This document shows, piece after piece, positions 1-12,200 of a DNA stretch of 64,000 nucleotides. This DNA is from Eremophila alpestris peregrina (lineage: Eukaryota > Chordata > Aves > Passeriformes > Alaudidae). The notes under the pieces are model-generated. The model had not been told where the DNA came from. It saw only the letters and a list, made by a program, of their open reading frames with translations, and made no database searches. The stretch is taken from assembly GCA_009792885.1 (NCBI GenBank), contig WMCF01000056.1, positions 5,169,209-5,233,208 on the forward strand. Direction: 5' to 3'. A program made the translations under genes and the position numbers. Position 1 is the first letter of the stretch; each line of letters begins with the position of its first letter.

Positions 1-3000
1 CCCAGCTGAGTCTTTCAGATTTGTAGAATTTGCATTTATTTGATTGTGATTTCTCCTTTATAACAGAGATGTTTGCATTTTCTTTGCTCTTTCAGATCTG
101 ATAATCCATAGTTTTATTACTGTTTTTTAATCTGGGAGTACCACTCCTGATTCAGGGCATAAACTGTAACAAGCTGCTAAAGCTGTGGAGATACTGGGAT
201 ATGCTGCACCACCTTCATTTTACACAAACCGGTTTGGAGTTAAATTACTCCCAGAGATGTGTGTGTCAAGCCTGGATGATCTTGATCCCCAGTATTTCTG
301 TGCTTCAGTTCCTTGTAGTGCAGGGGGTTCTTTCTGATGGGTTGCTGTTGCTTTTGAGGCTTGCTGTTGTGCAAGTTCTTCAAGGAAGTCTGGAGCTCTC
401 AGCAGGTTAATGTGGAATCTTCAAAAGACTCATTAGATCCTGTTTAAATGGAAGAATTTCTGGTTCTACATTTATTGAATATGTACATGAGTTAGAAATC
501 TTATTATTCTAGTCCAGTCTACATTGAGTGCTACCTCTTGTCTTTAGCTTTGATTTTAAAAGGCTGTATTGTTTTGAAATGTCAAGCTAATAAAGTTTTC
601 TCAAAGAAAAGCACTTCTTTTCTATTTTTCATGGTTTGGAAGAGGAAGCCCTTGAAGCTGTGACAGCCATTCTGTTTTTGATCATGGACCAGGTCTACAA
701 TGTGACATTTAGTCATAATTAAAGGAACAGTATTCATGTAAATGCTAGAGATACAAGAATTATTTTTCTTTTAATTGAAGAAAGAGGTAGGACAAAAACC
801 ATAGGTATGATTTTCTTGGGCGTTTGAAGTCCCCTCTTGTCCCTTACTGCACCCTCTGTGCCCTCTGTGAGAAGAGGAGTGCCTGTTGCAATTTGGGGAC
901 TGCTGGACTAGTGGGAGGTGATAATTATTGACAGTGACAACCTTTGTGTGGCTTTCTCATTAGTTGATTGTTTCTTTGGTTTAAATGTAGAGCTTTTAAT
1001 ATAATTTTGCTCTTTGGATGAGGTTTTATTGGTCACAGGTCATTGTAATACTACTATTAGCTACTACTTAATATACATGTTGCCCTTCTTAAGCTTCTGA
1101 CTGCTGCAGTGCACTGAGCATTCCTAACTTCAGAACACAGCTGCTCTTTTCTGCCCTCTGGAAGCTGAAGTCAGGTGTTTGGATGGACTTTGCAATCTTG
1201 GGTTAGTTCACCAAGCAGCAAAGGTGCTGTGTGTGATTCAGCCACAGAACAGGCTGGATCTGCAGCCATCTGTGTGGGTTTAATGGGCTGAGTTGCTGTT
1301 CAATGTGTTTTGATTCAGCTGACTAACTAGTCAGCTAATTGTTGCTGTTTGCTGAATCCTTGCTTGGGCTTTCCAACTGGAGATGTTTTCCTGGAATGCT
1401 CAGCTGCTCTGAGTGCGTGAGGGGAAGTATTCTAAATCCACTGGCATTTCCCCTGGGTTTCCAGCATCCATCCTGCTAATTGGGTCTGGGGAAGGTCTGG
1501 AAGCTATTGCAGGCTGCTCCTCCTCTCAGCGTGCGGCAGCCCTTGCACAAGATGTTTACAGGCCCTGTCAGATCACTACATGCAGGAATCTAATCTGCTC
1601 GAGTTCCCCCTCTGAGGAGCAGCACATCAAAGAGAGGACAGTATGTTTGATGTGTGTGCTTGCCTCAGTGGCTGCATGTAATGGATTAGCAGCAGCTGGA
1701 GGAGGAGCCTGCTGCTTCCAAGAGTTAGACAAAAAGAAGTCTCTGGGGATCTTTGCGTGGAGCCTGTACTGCAGAGGCTGCTTGAGGGCACAGAGTTGTG
1801 TGCCCTGGGAGCAAGAAGCCTGCATTTCTATCTCCCTGCCTTGCAGCTTCAGCAGCTTTATGGGCTGTTGTCCATGGAGCAGTTGCACTTTGGACACTCA
1901 GAGACACCTTTGATAGTCATTATGATTCTTCACTGCTTCTATGGGGTCATTAATTTGGTTCAGATATTTTCCATATATCTTTAGAAGACTCTTCAAAGAG
2001 TTGCTTGGATAGAAGTGGAAAGCAGTTTTTGGAAAAGTGGATGAAACGAAATTCTATAAGTCAAACTGGCTTCCTCTCCTACTGGTCTTTGATGAGAACA
2101 TGTTCCATTGTGCCTAAGGTTTTTGTCTCCTAAATGTGCCATCCTTTCCTGACAGACAGCAGCTTGAGGTTCAAGCTTTTATTCCCTGGGCTGTTCTGCC
2201 TGTCTCTTCTGTGATTCTGTCCTGTTTCTGTGTTTCATCAGTCCTTTATCTTTTGTGCTCTGTTATTGAGGATTCCTCAAGGGATACAGCCAATCTTAAC
2301 TGGAAGAAAACCTGTTGAAAATAAGGTGGGGATGAGTGTCTTTCCTGGATTGTCTGGAGAAGTCTGCGTGCAGTAACCTGCTATGGTGTGCTAAAGGCAC
2401 TCTCTGGTGATCTTTTGTTCCAGTTCTCCAACTGAGACAAGATTTATTTTTCTGCCTTTCATCATCAGGCATTGGCCTTGGGAATTTCCTCAGGTACTGC
2501 TGCCAGAGTAGCAGCTCATGGTTTTTCCCCATCTCGATGATAAGGGTCCTTCACTTCTGTCTTCCTCTGCAGATGGGCTGTTGGAAGTTTGCATCATTGC
2601 TCATGTGTGTCCTACATCACTGAAATGCTTGAATATGGGTTGATTTTCACTTCTACAGTGGCAGCCTTTCATTTGGGTTTACTTTTTTTATGGTCTTTGG
2701 AATCTGAACGTTTATGCTCTTTGTTTTTATTCGTTTACTTTCTCTCTTTTTTTTTTAAATGATACTAAGACAGGCAAGTTTCTTGTCCTTAGTTGATCTG
2801 CTTTAGAATGGTATTTAATTTTGTTTATTGCTGTGCATATGTGAAAAGAGATGGACCTCTCCCCAGTGAAAGCTCAGTCTAAACCATAATGAAGTTTTTA
2901 ACTTGGTTTAAAAAGAGCATATACGTAAGTAATGTTTCAGCTTGGGTACTGAGGCACACGAACAGTGATGAGCTAAATTTATCTAGTAAGACCAGCTAAT

Positions 3001-3248
3001 TTCAGAATTTATTTTAATTATTTATTTGTTTTTAAACTTTTAGGCTGTGTTTAAGAAAAGGTGAATGCTTTGAAGCAAATTGTTTACCTAATGTCTAAGA
3101 ATGCTCCTGTGAACTGTGTAGTGGGTATTGCTGGAGAAGCAGAGGGGACAGTGTTGCCAGCTGGTTTCCCTGTGTGCTGTAGCTCTGTGCTGGTTTAGGA
3201 GGGGGTGTCTGTTCTGCAGATGCTGCAGTGCTTTGCTCTGTCTTGCAG
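1..3248 (+). other. ASPSCR1 intron, left part
   Basis: This is AT-rich sequence before the first recognisable ASPSCR1 exon. I found no sequence matching the preceding ASPSCR1 exons, so the window opens inside an intron. The stretch ends with the acceptor TTGCAG at 3243-3248. The open frames here show no family resemblance. I see no RNA gene or clear transposon. Confidence 0.7.
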
Positions 3249-6200
3249 GGAGCTGATGGAGCAGCACGGTGAGCTGTCCCCAGTCTGTGTTTACATGCGA
3301 GATGAGGTAAGGCAGCAGAGGTCTCTCCACTGTCTCACATCCCTGAAACATAACTCAGCTCTGCTTTCCAACCTGGAAAGTGTTTCTTTTGAACTTTCTT
3401 GAGAGGGGAAGTAGAAAAATGTTGGTCTTTTGAAAGCATGACGTGTCTGCATGGAAAAAAGCTCTCTTGGAACGTAACCTTGTGCTGTTGAGACCTCTGA
3501 GCCCATAAAATGAGCTCAGTGACCTATTTGTGTTTTTCTTTCCAACGTCTTTTAAAGCTTGAGTCAAAACAGTGTTTTCATTTTAATAAATATTTGCTTT
3601 TCTCTGTTTTGATCTTATGCTATTAATGTGTTGTTAAATATTTTGTGTGTGGATATTACGGAATTCGCTCTCCCTAGCTGTCCCCTTTACTTCCCCCTGA
3701 CCTCTGTGGACAGATCCTCTTTATTCTGGAATAGGCACTACAGAGGGACAGGAGGTGTAAGTAAGGAAATCATCTGTCTTGCAGCTCTGGGATGTTGCCT
3801 GTTATTTAACTTCTGACATAAAAGTAGCTGTGCTGTAGTTGGATCCCACTTGGATGTGTGTATGGGGTAAAATATATGTGGGTCATCTTCCATTGAGGTG
3901 ATTTAATAAGCTCTGAATTTGGTAAAATAGTACAGGTTGATACAGATAGATTCAGGTCTGATTTCCAACTGCAGGAGTGTGTTTTCACCTGTGTCTTGTG
4001 CTGGGTGGTGCTTCTTTGGGTACAGGCTTCTTTCTGTACAGAGCTTTAAATGCTTTCCCTGAAAATCAGAGGCCATTAATGACTCTTCTCTGGTTTTGTT
4101 GCAGATATCAGGAAGAGATGCCCTGGAGAAGACAACTCTGAAATCACTTGGCCTGATTGGAGGCAATGCCATTGTCAGGTTGGGGAAACGAAGTTTGGCC
4201 TCTTTATTTTCCCTTTCCACTCTGATGGTGAATTTATTTTGTTTCAAGTACCAAAAGAAAGACAAAGACAAGAAGAAGTCACAAAAAAGATGCTGAACTA
4301 AAACACTGCGTCAGTCAGAAATTATTGCATTTGCCTGTTTATCTCAAACTGCTGCCCAGATGTGCTTTGCACAGCAGCAGATGCTGGCACTGACCACTCA
4401 TGTGCAGATTAAAGGAGCTTGTTTGTTTGTTTCTTTTTTTTTCTTTTTTTTTTCCTCCTTTGAGTGGAACAGACAATTCAAAGTTAAAAGTCTCTCTCTG
4501 AGAGGGCAATCAGCTACCACTTCATTCTTCCCTGCTCTGGGTCTCAGGCACTTAACTCCCAGCCTCTGCTGGCTTTTGGGGGTGAATTTGGGACAGGGGC
4601 AACCTTTCTGTGATCTGCTGGCCAGCTCTTTGCAGTCTGTACAGAAGGCAGGAGTGATGAGAAGCTGTGCTTTACAACTGACTGCTGTTTTTCTCTGGAA
4701 GACAGTTTTCTTCCAGAGGTGCAGGTCCCTGTTCTGTTGTTTTGCATAACCTCCTGCCCCTCTACCCCACAATTCACAGCAACTGGAGCTTGTTCCCTTG
4801 AAAGCATCTGGAAAAAGAAAGTTGATAAATCAGGGTGTATTTGAAGCAGCTGTTGTCTTTGTGTTGTGGACACGTTGCGAGTAGGGAGGGCTGCACTCTT
4901 AGGATTATGTTTTTATTTTTATTCCTTTTGGTGTTTTCTTTAAGAGTTGTGATGAAGAAGTGCAGTTCACCTGGTGGGGAGGAAGCTGTGGGTGCCACGG
5001 TGCCTTGCAATGAGCCAGCACTGAGGAGAGGCTCTGTGGAAGAAGCAGTGGATGTGCCTCTACCTCCAGCAAGCACATTTCCAATGGACTTGGAGCACAG
5101 TGTATCTTTAAACAGCTGCACACACAAGCAAGACTCAATTAAAGATTCTCATGTTGGCTTGGAGGAGCCTTGGCATTCCCCAGAGCCTGAGCCTGCCCCA
5201 TTTGTCCCCTTTTCTGGAGATGGAGAGTGCCTGGGGGACTCTCCTGTAGCTGTGCCATCTTCAAAGCTGCCAATGACTTCTTCCAGCCCTGGAGGCCCTT
5301 CTAAGCCAAAGAAGTCTAAGAACAGCCAAGAACTGCAAAAGGAGCAAGAACAGGTAAGGGAAAATATGCTTGCAGTTTGGGCAACAAGGGCTTTTTTTTT
5401 TTTATCTTGCCTTGCCTGAGGCTGCACTCCCATGAGGAAAAAGATGTTTCCAGATTTTGACTTTTTCCCTGTGTCACAGGATTAGGTGCCTTGATGACAT
5501 ACAGTTCTGATCGAGTTCAGAAAGGAAGGAGGAAGGATTTGAGTTTAAGAATTTGCTGTCCAGTGGCAGGCAAAACTTTGAATCTTTAGGTATCCTTGAT
5601 GAATAGTTCAAGTACAGGCAACACAGCTGCATTAAATCACAGTCCAGAATATGCTGCACCTCAGTGCCTCAGATTTCATGAACAAATGCCCACCTTGTTA
5701 CCTCAGCCCTGTCACTTAATTTTCTTAGTATTGCAGATGAAGCAGAAACCTTTCATCCTTTTCCTTTTGTATTTCCCCTTGCTTATAGGTTTTTGTTTAA
5801 ATCTAAAACATCTTGCTTCTTAAATAGTCTACCTCTCTCTAACTGTTTCCAAGAAAGACAGATTGCACATCTTACCATTGTTGATGTCTCAGAAATAAAA
5901 CTGTGTTTGTTACAATTAAAAGTGCTTTAGCCTGTGTTGTGGTACCAGTACTGATGGCTGGGAAATGCTGTTGCCATCCCAGAGTGACCTGGGAATGACC
6001 CTGAAGTGTGTTTTCTGTAGGGTAACTGTATGGAATTGAATGCCTTCAGGAGGGTTGAGTATGTCTGGGAAGTACAGGAGCCATTCAATTAATAATTTAC
6101 TGCTTGTTACTATGCACTGGGAGTTTCCCATTCTGGATTCTCAGGGAGCTTTGCTTTGGCTCATCACTGGGGCCAGCTTTCCCGTTCAGAGATCCCCTTT

Positions 6201-9200
6201 GTTGTTTCTGACTCTTTGGTACCTCCTAGAGTTGGAGGTTTGAATCTCCTTTCTCTGCTCTGATCCAGCCAGGACTGAACAATAGAGAGCTATAAGTGGA
6301 AAGAAAGGATGCCTGGGGAGCTTCAAAGGCAGCTTAGTTCAGGAGGAATTTAGCAAGACTATGGATGCTTTCATGGTGATGTAGAGACTCTACCTTAGTT
6401 GACTTCTTTGTGGTTGCAGCCTATTTTTGATGAGTTCTGAATTGTTTAAGAACAGAAGCCAGACCCTGGAAGGACTCTGGAGCAGTTATGAACTGTACAA
6501 GTTGCAGAAAGAGGTCATGCCAACCTGCAGTGGTGAATATTTCAGTATATTAGAAACATGTTTGGGTCTGTCTAATCAGTGTTAGTTAACCTCTTGGAGC
6601 AGACCCTTAACATGGAGAATTAAACAGTAGTGATTTGTCCAGTCTCAAGTGTTGCTTGGTTCAGTTGTCTGAGGGATTTGGACAGGAGGAGTTTCCATTG
6701 TGTCTGGGAAGGGAGAAGAAGTGCAGGGGTTTGTGGTGATTTCCTTCAGCAGTTGTGCTGCCCACACTGCTCTGTGTGGGAGAGGCAGGACTGCATCACT
6801 TCATGACCCCACAGCCTGGTGTGGAGCTTTGGGCTGAGGGGCTCCCGTGAGCTGATGTCCCTCAGAAAGGCAGCTCAGTTCAAACTGTCTCTGGAGCCAG
6901 CTGCCCTTGCACTCTGAGAGCAGCTGCAGAGTCTGCTGGGGGAGTTGTGTCCTTGTGTTAAACAGCATGTGATTTTGATGGCTGCTTTCAAGCCCTTTGA
7001 TCTCTGGTACTTCTGCTGCTGATTGATTACATTTTGTTCCCTCCTCCACTTCTGCCATCTTTCCCTCTCCTCCCAGCGGCAGCAGCCAAGCAGGGCTAGC
7101 CACATGGCATCTGCTTTTTGTCCTTTTTCAGTCCCGAGGAAAAAAAACCCAAAACAAAACAAATTATTTTTAAACATCAAAGGTCCATTTTTGTAAAAGA
7201 ATCTTCCCATTAATGCTTTGCCTGTGTGTGGTTTTTGAAGCTGAAGAGAGGCTGGATAAAATCTGTGCCGGCATCCTTTCGTTTCTTGGGCTAAAGATGG
7301 TTTACAGACAGCTGCAAGCTGGCTTTGATGTCAGAATGTTAATTATTAGAAGGTAACTTTAAACCAGATTCACCATGAGATTAGAGCTCCCAGAGGTGGT
7401 GAGGAGGAAGTGGGTCTCTGGGGAGAGTTTGCTGCTGTGGAAAGCACAATGACCACTATTTCACTTGAATCATAAGAGCTTTCCTCAGCGTAGCTGCTTC
7501 CCTGGGACCAGGATGGTGACAGAGTGAGCTGCATTCTTCCTGACACCTGACTTTGTCACACAGGCTGCATAGATGTGAACATATGGCTTCACCTCATGGT
7601 GAAAAGTGCCTGATACTTCAGTGTTGGTAGAATAGATTTTGAAGAAGGAAGGTGCCAAACGTAGCACAGCATCTTTGGTTCCTGGGAGAAGTAGGACAAA
7701 GCAGAATGCAGTTTGCTTTACCCCAGTTTACATCATGGAGAATAGAACATCAGTGTGGTGGGCAGTTATTATCACAGGAGGTGGTTATCTGTTACCACAG
7801 TTGCAGAAAACACTGCCTATGCCCTGGGTTGGGAATTGGTTAGTTTTCCTAGAGTCTGTTGTAATCATTGTGGGAAGTTAATTTTTGGATTCTGTCCGTG
7901 CTTTAGGGTTGTTGGAGCTCACAGCAAGGAAGAGGAGAGAACACTTAGGACCAGAATATGTCTGCCTTGTGCCACCTTGTGACTGCCAGTGCATTGGCAG
8001 GTGCCAATAGCTGTCACCACAATTTGGATAGGGGCTGCCCTTTCCCTGTGGAATCCCACTGCAGTTGGGATTAATTAAAGTCCTTGTTAGAGCCAGTACT
8101 AAGTGGTAACTTTAGGATTTGTTAATGCAGACTTGGGAGTTCTCTCCATCATATCCTAGCATCCTTCATAGCATGCCATAGGAATTGCCTCCTCAGTCTT
8201 TGGGGTTTGGGCTCTTTCAGAAGATGTCTGCTTTCACTGCATGTTTAGAATGAAATGAAACTCAAGCTTGTTTAGATTGAAGTACACCGGGTTCTTGGGG
8301 AGGCCTGGTGAAATCTCCTCTGGCCTCTGACACGGATGTGCCCTCCCTGGAGCAGCAGAGGGATGTTTGGGATCCCAGTGCAGCCTGCTCCTTGCAGCAG
8401 ATGCTCCTGGGGTCCCTGCTGCAGCCCTGGCACCCCCACCCAGCCCCGGGAGAGCTGCAGCCAGGCTCCCTCACCGCTCCTTTGGGCTGACCCTGCTCCA
8501 CTTTCTAAAAGTAGCCAAAGCTCCCACCCACACAACCTCCATCTTTTAATTTCTCAAATTACCCTTTAGTGCCCACAAGCAGAGTGAACATTGCCTTGTA
8601 ATTTGTGTTGTGCCTGAGACAGTGGAGAAGACTCCTGTTCCCCAGTGGCCACTGCCTGGGGGAGGGGTGGGTGGCTGGAGGGACACATCCCAGTGTTAAT
8701 TAGGATTGTAAAGAGTAAAGAGAGAATGAGGGGAGAAGGACTGGGCAGTGGGTTCATTCACAGAACCTGTGCCATTTGTTAAACTGCCAGCTGACTAGGA
8801 AGAAATGCTGGATTAACTACCAAAATTTCTGTTCCTGAGAGCCTGTTCTGTGTCTTCCCTGCATCTCCTGTAGCCTTCAGGGTGCTGTTCTCTGTGTTTG
8901 CAAGCTTTGATCCTTCAAACAGTTTTGGAATTTAAAAAGTTTGAGAGGGAGGAGTCACTGCCTCTCAAATGCTTGACTCTGGTGGTGGTTTGTGTTCACA
9001 TGCAGGCATGGCTGCTGCTTTGGGCAAAAGAGAGAGCAGCCAGCACAGAACCTGTCCTGGGGAGGGACCCATTAAAGTTCTGCTGCCTAGAGAGATGGCA
9101 AATGCTCTTGGTCTCAGTGGCTGGGGCTCTGGTTTGGGTTTTTTAGGGGATGCAGTCTTGGTGTTGGCTAGTTTTGGTTTGGTTTCCCATAACTGCAGCC

Positions 9201-12200
9201 ACGGTTCTGGGCTGGGCCCAGTTGCACTGGAGGGTTTGCCACGAGGAACCCAGCTCTGGGCTCTGGGGAGCAGCAGCCAGACTCCCTGTGCCTGCTGGAC
9301 AGGTGAGGGGCTGTCTGTATGCAGCTGGGAGTGCCTGCTCCCAGCTCTGGGATGTAGGCAAAGTTGCCAGTAAATGTATTAGGTTTTTATTGCAGCTGAT
9401 GTCTACAGAGCTCTGCTCTCCTGCATCTGTGTGCTCTGGTTGCAGCAAAGGCTGATCTCAGGGTGCAGTACTTACTTTTTAAGTGCAGAACAAAAGGTTT
9501 TCACTGTTTGAGGGATGTTTCTGCACACCAGAAACTAGGGTAAAATTTTAAAGGTGTGCAATGAGACCCTGCAGTAGTTTAGTTCAGAGAGCTGAACAGG
9601 TCAAAAGACAGTTTGCAAACGCTGTCCTTTTTCTCAGGAACCTTACAAGAAAAGCAAAGCAATGCATTTAAAACTAACTGAAGTGCATTTTTTTCTGTAG
9701 CTTGTAGACCGAGAGCCCCTTATCTGTCACCTGGACCTTCTGGAACAACTCCCTGATGGCCCAGAAGAGCTTCCTGATGAGTTCTTTGAAGTCACAGTGG
9801 ACGATGTACGGAAACGTTTGGCACAGCTGCAGAATGAGAGGCAAGTTCCCTTCCTGTTGTGGGTGAGGTTTGCTGTGTCCTGTTGCTAAGCAGAGTGACA
9901 GGGATCCACAGAGCTGGTTGCATTCTTGGCTAGTAAGAAACACCTTGTATTCTAAGTAATAGAATTAACCTTTTGTTAGACCTCTTCAGAAAGACCAACC
10001 TAGCCACAAATCAAGACCTGAGAATGTTCAGAACAGGCACACACACACACAGAGAAATTATAAGAAGCTGATTAACAATGTATTGCACTGTTCATGTAGC
10101 TTGCTTTCAAATATTTCTGATTTTACTTCATTGAACTTCAGTTCAGTAAAAACTCAGATAAGATAAACTGGCCTTCGTGTCCCAGCAGCATTTTGCTGTC
10201 TGTATGTTCCTTAAAGAAATTAATTTCGTGAATGTATTTCGTTTCAAGTGAGTCAAAGCATTCCTTTAGACATTACAATAACTCTCCAAGACTGTGAAAC
10301 AGTCTCCTTTATGCTACAGCCAAGTCCAAGTTGAACTTTTTACTTAGAGCTGATTTTTGTCCCACAGGCCACTGAGTAGACAGAATATGGACTGGAAATT
10401 GCTCTGCTGCTTGTGGGAGTATTTAGTGGTACAAATGTAGAGTCATTTGGTTGGGGACCACTGGAATACAGACCCTCCAGAAAAGACCCAATTTCCAAAT
10501 TTGCTGATGCTTTCCCCTTACAGCCAGGGATAGAAATAAAGGCAAGTTACACATCAGTTGCTCAGATACAAATAAAAGGTACTAAAGCTGAGTATGGGAT
10601 CTGTTGGGTCTAAGCTGATTTCTTTACTTATGGGCAAATGTGTAATTATTTTATTACATTTATTGTTTAGTCTTAAATACAAGAAGACTTTTGTTTTGTG
10701 TCCACTATTCCTTTTAATAACCATCTACAATGCCAGTTCTTGAATGATCTGAAACTTGCCAATTTTTTTCCCTGTTGCTAGCTAATACTTAATAATTTTT
10801 TGTGCTGGCACTGTTTTTCAAGTTCAGCAGCTCTTTTGCCCCTGTGGAGTAACCATGTCCAACCCCAGTCTCTGCTTTATTGGATTAATAAGTCCATCTC
10901 TTCTTGAGTAGTCTAAGCAGACTTTCCTCTCCTCTTAGGATCTTTTCTTGCATCTACTGTCATGAACTTACTGGTAAACCTGTACAATAAAAGTAATGTT
11001 ATACAGTGTTGTTCCTGATGCTCAGTAGTTTCAGGAGGTGGGGGAAATGCTGTGAGAGAGGCATTGAACAGTTTTGCAGTTCTCATCAGCCCTGCTTGGG
11101 TCTTCTGCTAGCTTAAGGCAGTAAAAAGACATTGTAAAATTACAGACAGCTTGCTCCTTGCCCTGTCTGTAGGAAACGCCTGGAAGAAGCTCCTCTGATG
11201 ACAAAGTCTTTGAGGGAGTCCCAGCTAAAGGAGAAGTTGGAGCGTTACCCAAAGGTAGTATTTATTCATTTTCCAGTCCCACTGGCTAGTCGAGACTTCC
11301 TTGGAATTCAGCTCTGATCCACTACTTAAAACTTTAGCCCTTAAACTACTTACAGGGAGAGGTTTCAAAGGGATTTGCATGAGAGCTGTGCCATGTGAAC
11401 ACAGCTGTACTGAAACATGGTAATATGGCACTGGTTGAGTGTCAGGCACTAGAGCTGCTTCTGTCGTGTTCCAGATGTCTCAAAACCCTTCTGCTTTGCA
11501 CACATCAGTCAGTGTGACTGAGCCTTTCTGCCTTTCTGTAGAGGTTTTGTTAGAATCTCATTCGAAGTTAAATGATTCAATGTTACAAGTTGGATTTATT
11601 TTACTCTGTAGCTATGATCCTTGTGCAGTTCTCAAGTGCTTTCTGGGCAAGCTGAAGTACAAAGGTCAGAGGTATGTCAGAGGATTCCCACTGCTGGACT
11701 CCTACACATTAGGATGCCAATGAACTGTCTGCACCTGTCCATGAGGGACTGTCTTTGTTGTTTGTGCATCACTTAGCACAGGGAGCTCCTGCTCTCTGAG
11801 TAAATGCTGCTGAATTTTACATGGCAGTGCTTTGACAGATCAGCTGCTGTGCCCCCTTGGGAAGCCAGGCAGCCCTTGTTCCCTGGGAGGCTGCACAGCT
11901 CTGTGAGCCAGGCTGTCTTCTATCCCTATACATACCTCACATCTCCCCATTAAAAAAAAGCGACTTGCAGGTTCTAAGCTGAGGACAGGTGTTACAGAGC
12001 AAGGATAAACACTGTCCTAACCTTTGTCTCTGCTCTAGGTGGTGTTGAGAGTTCGCTTTCCAGACCGCCATGTGCTGCAGGGGTTCTTCCATCCCACTGA
12101 GACTGGTGAGACTGATCCCCCTCAGCCTGTGCAGGTTAACTCATGGCTCCCACTAGACAGCAGAGTGTCTGAGCAGGTCCTGGCAAAGCAAAGCTGCTCT

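Noticed and set aside
1413..1913. 166-codon plus-strand frame in the leftmost intron
   Set aside because: The composition is intron-like, there is no family resemblance, and it does not match the missing N-terminal exons of ASPSCR1.
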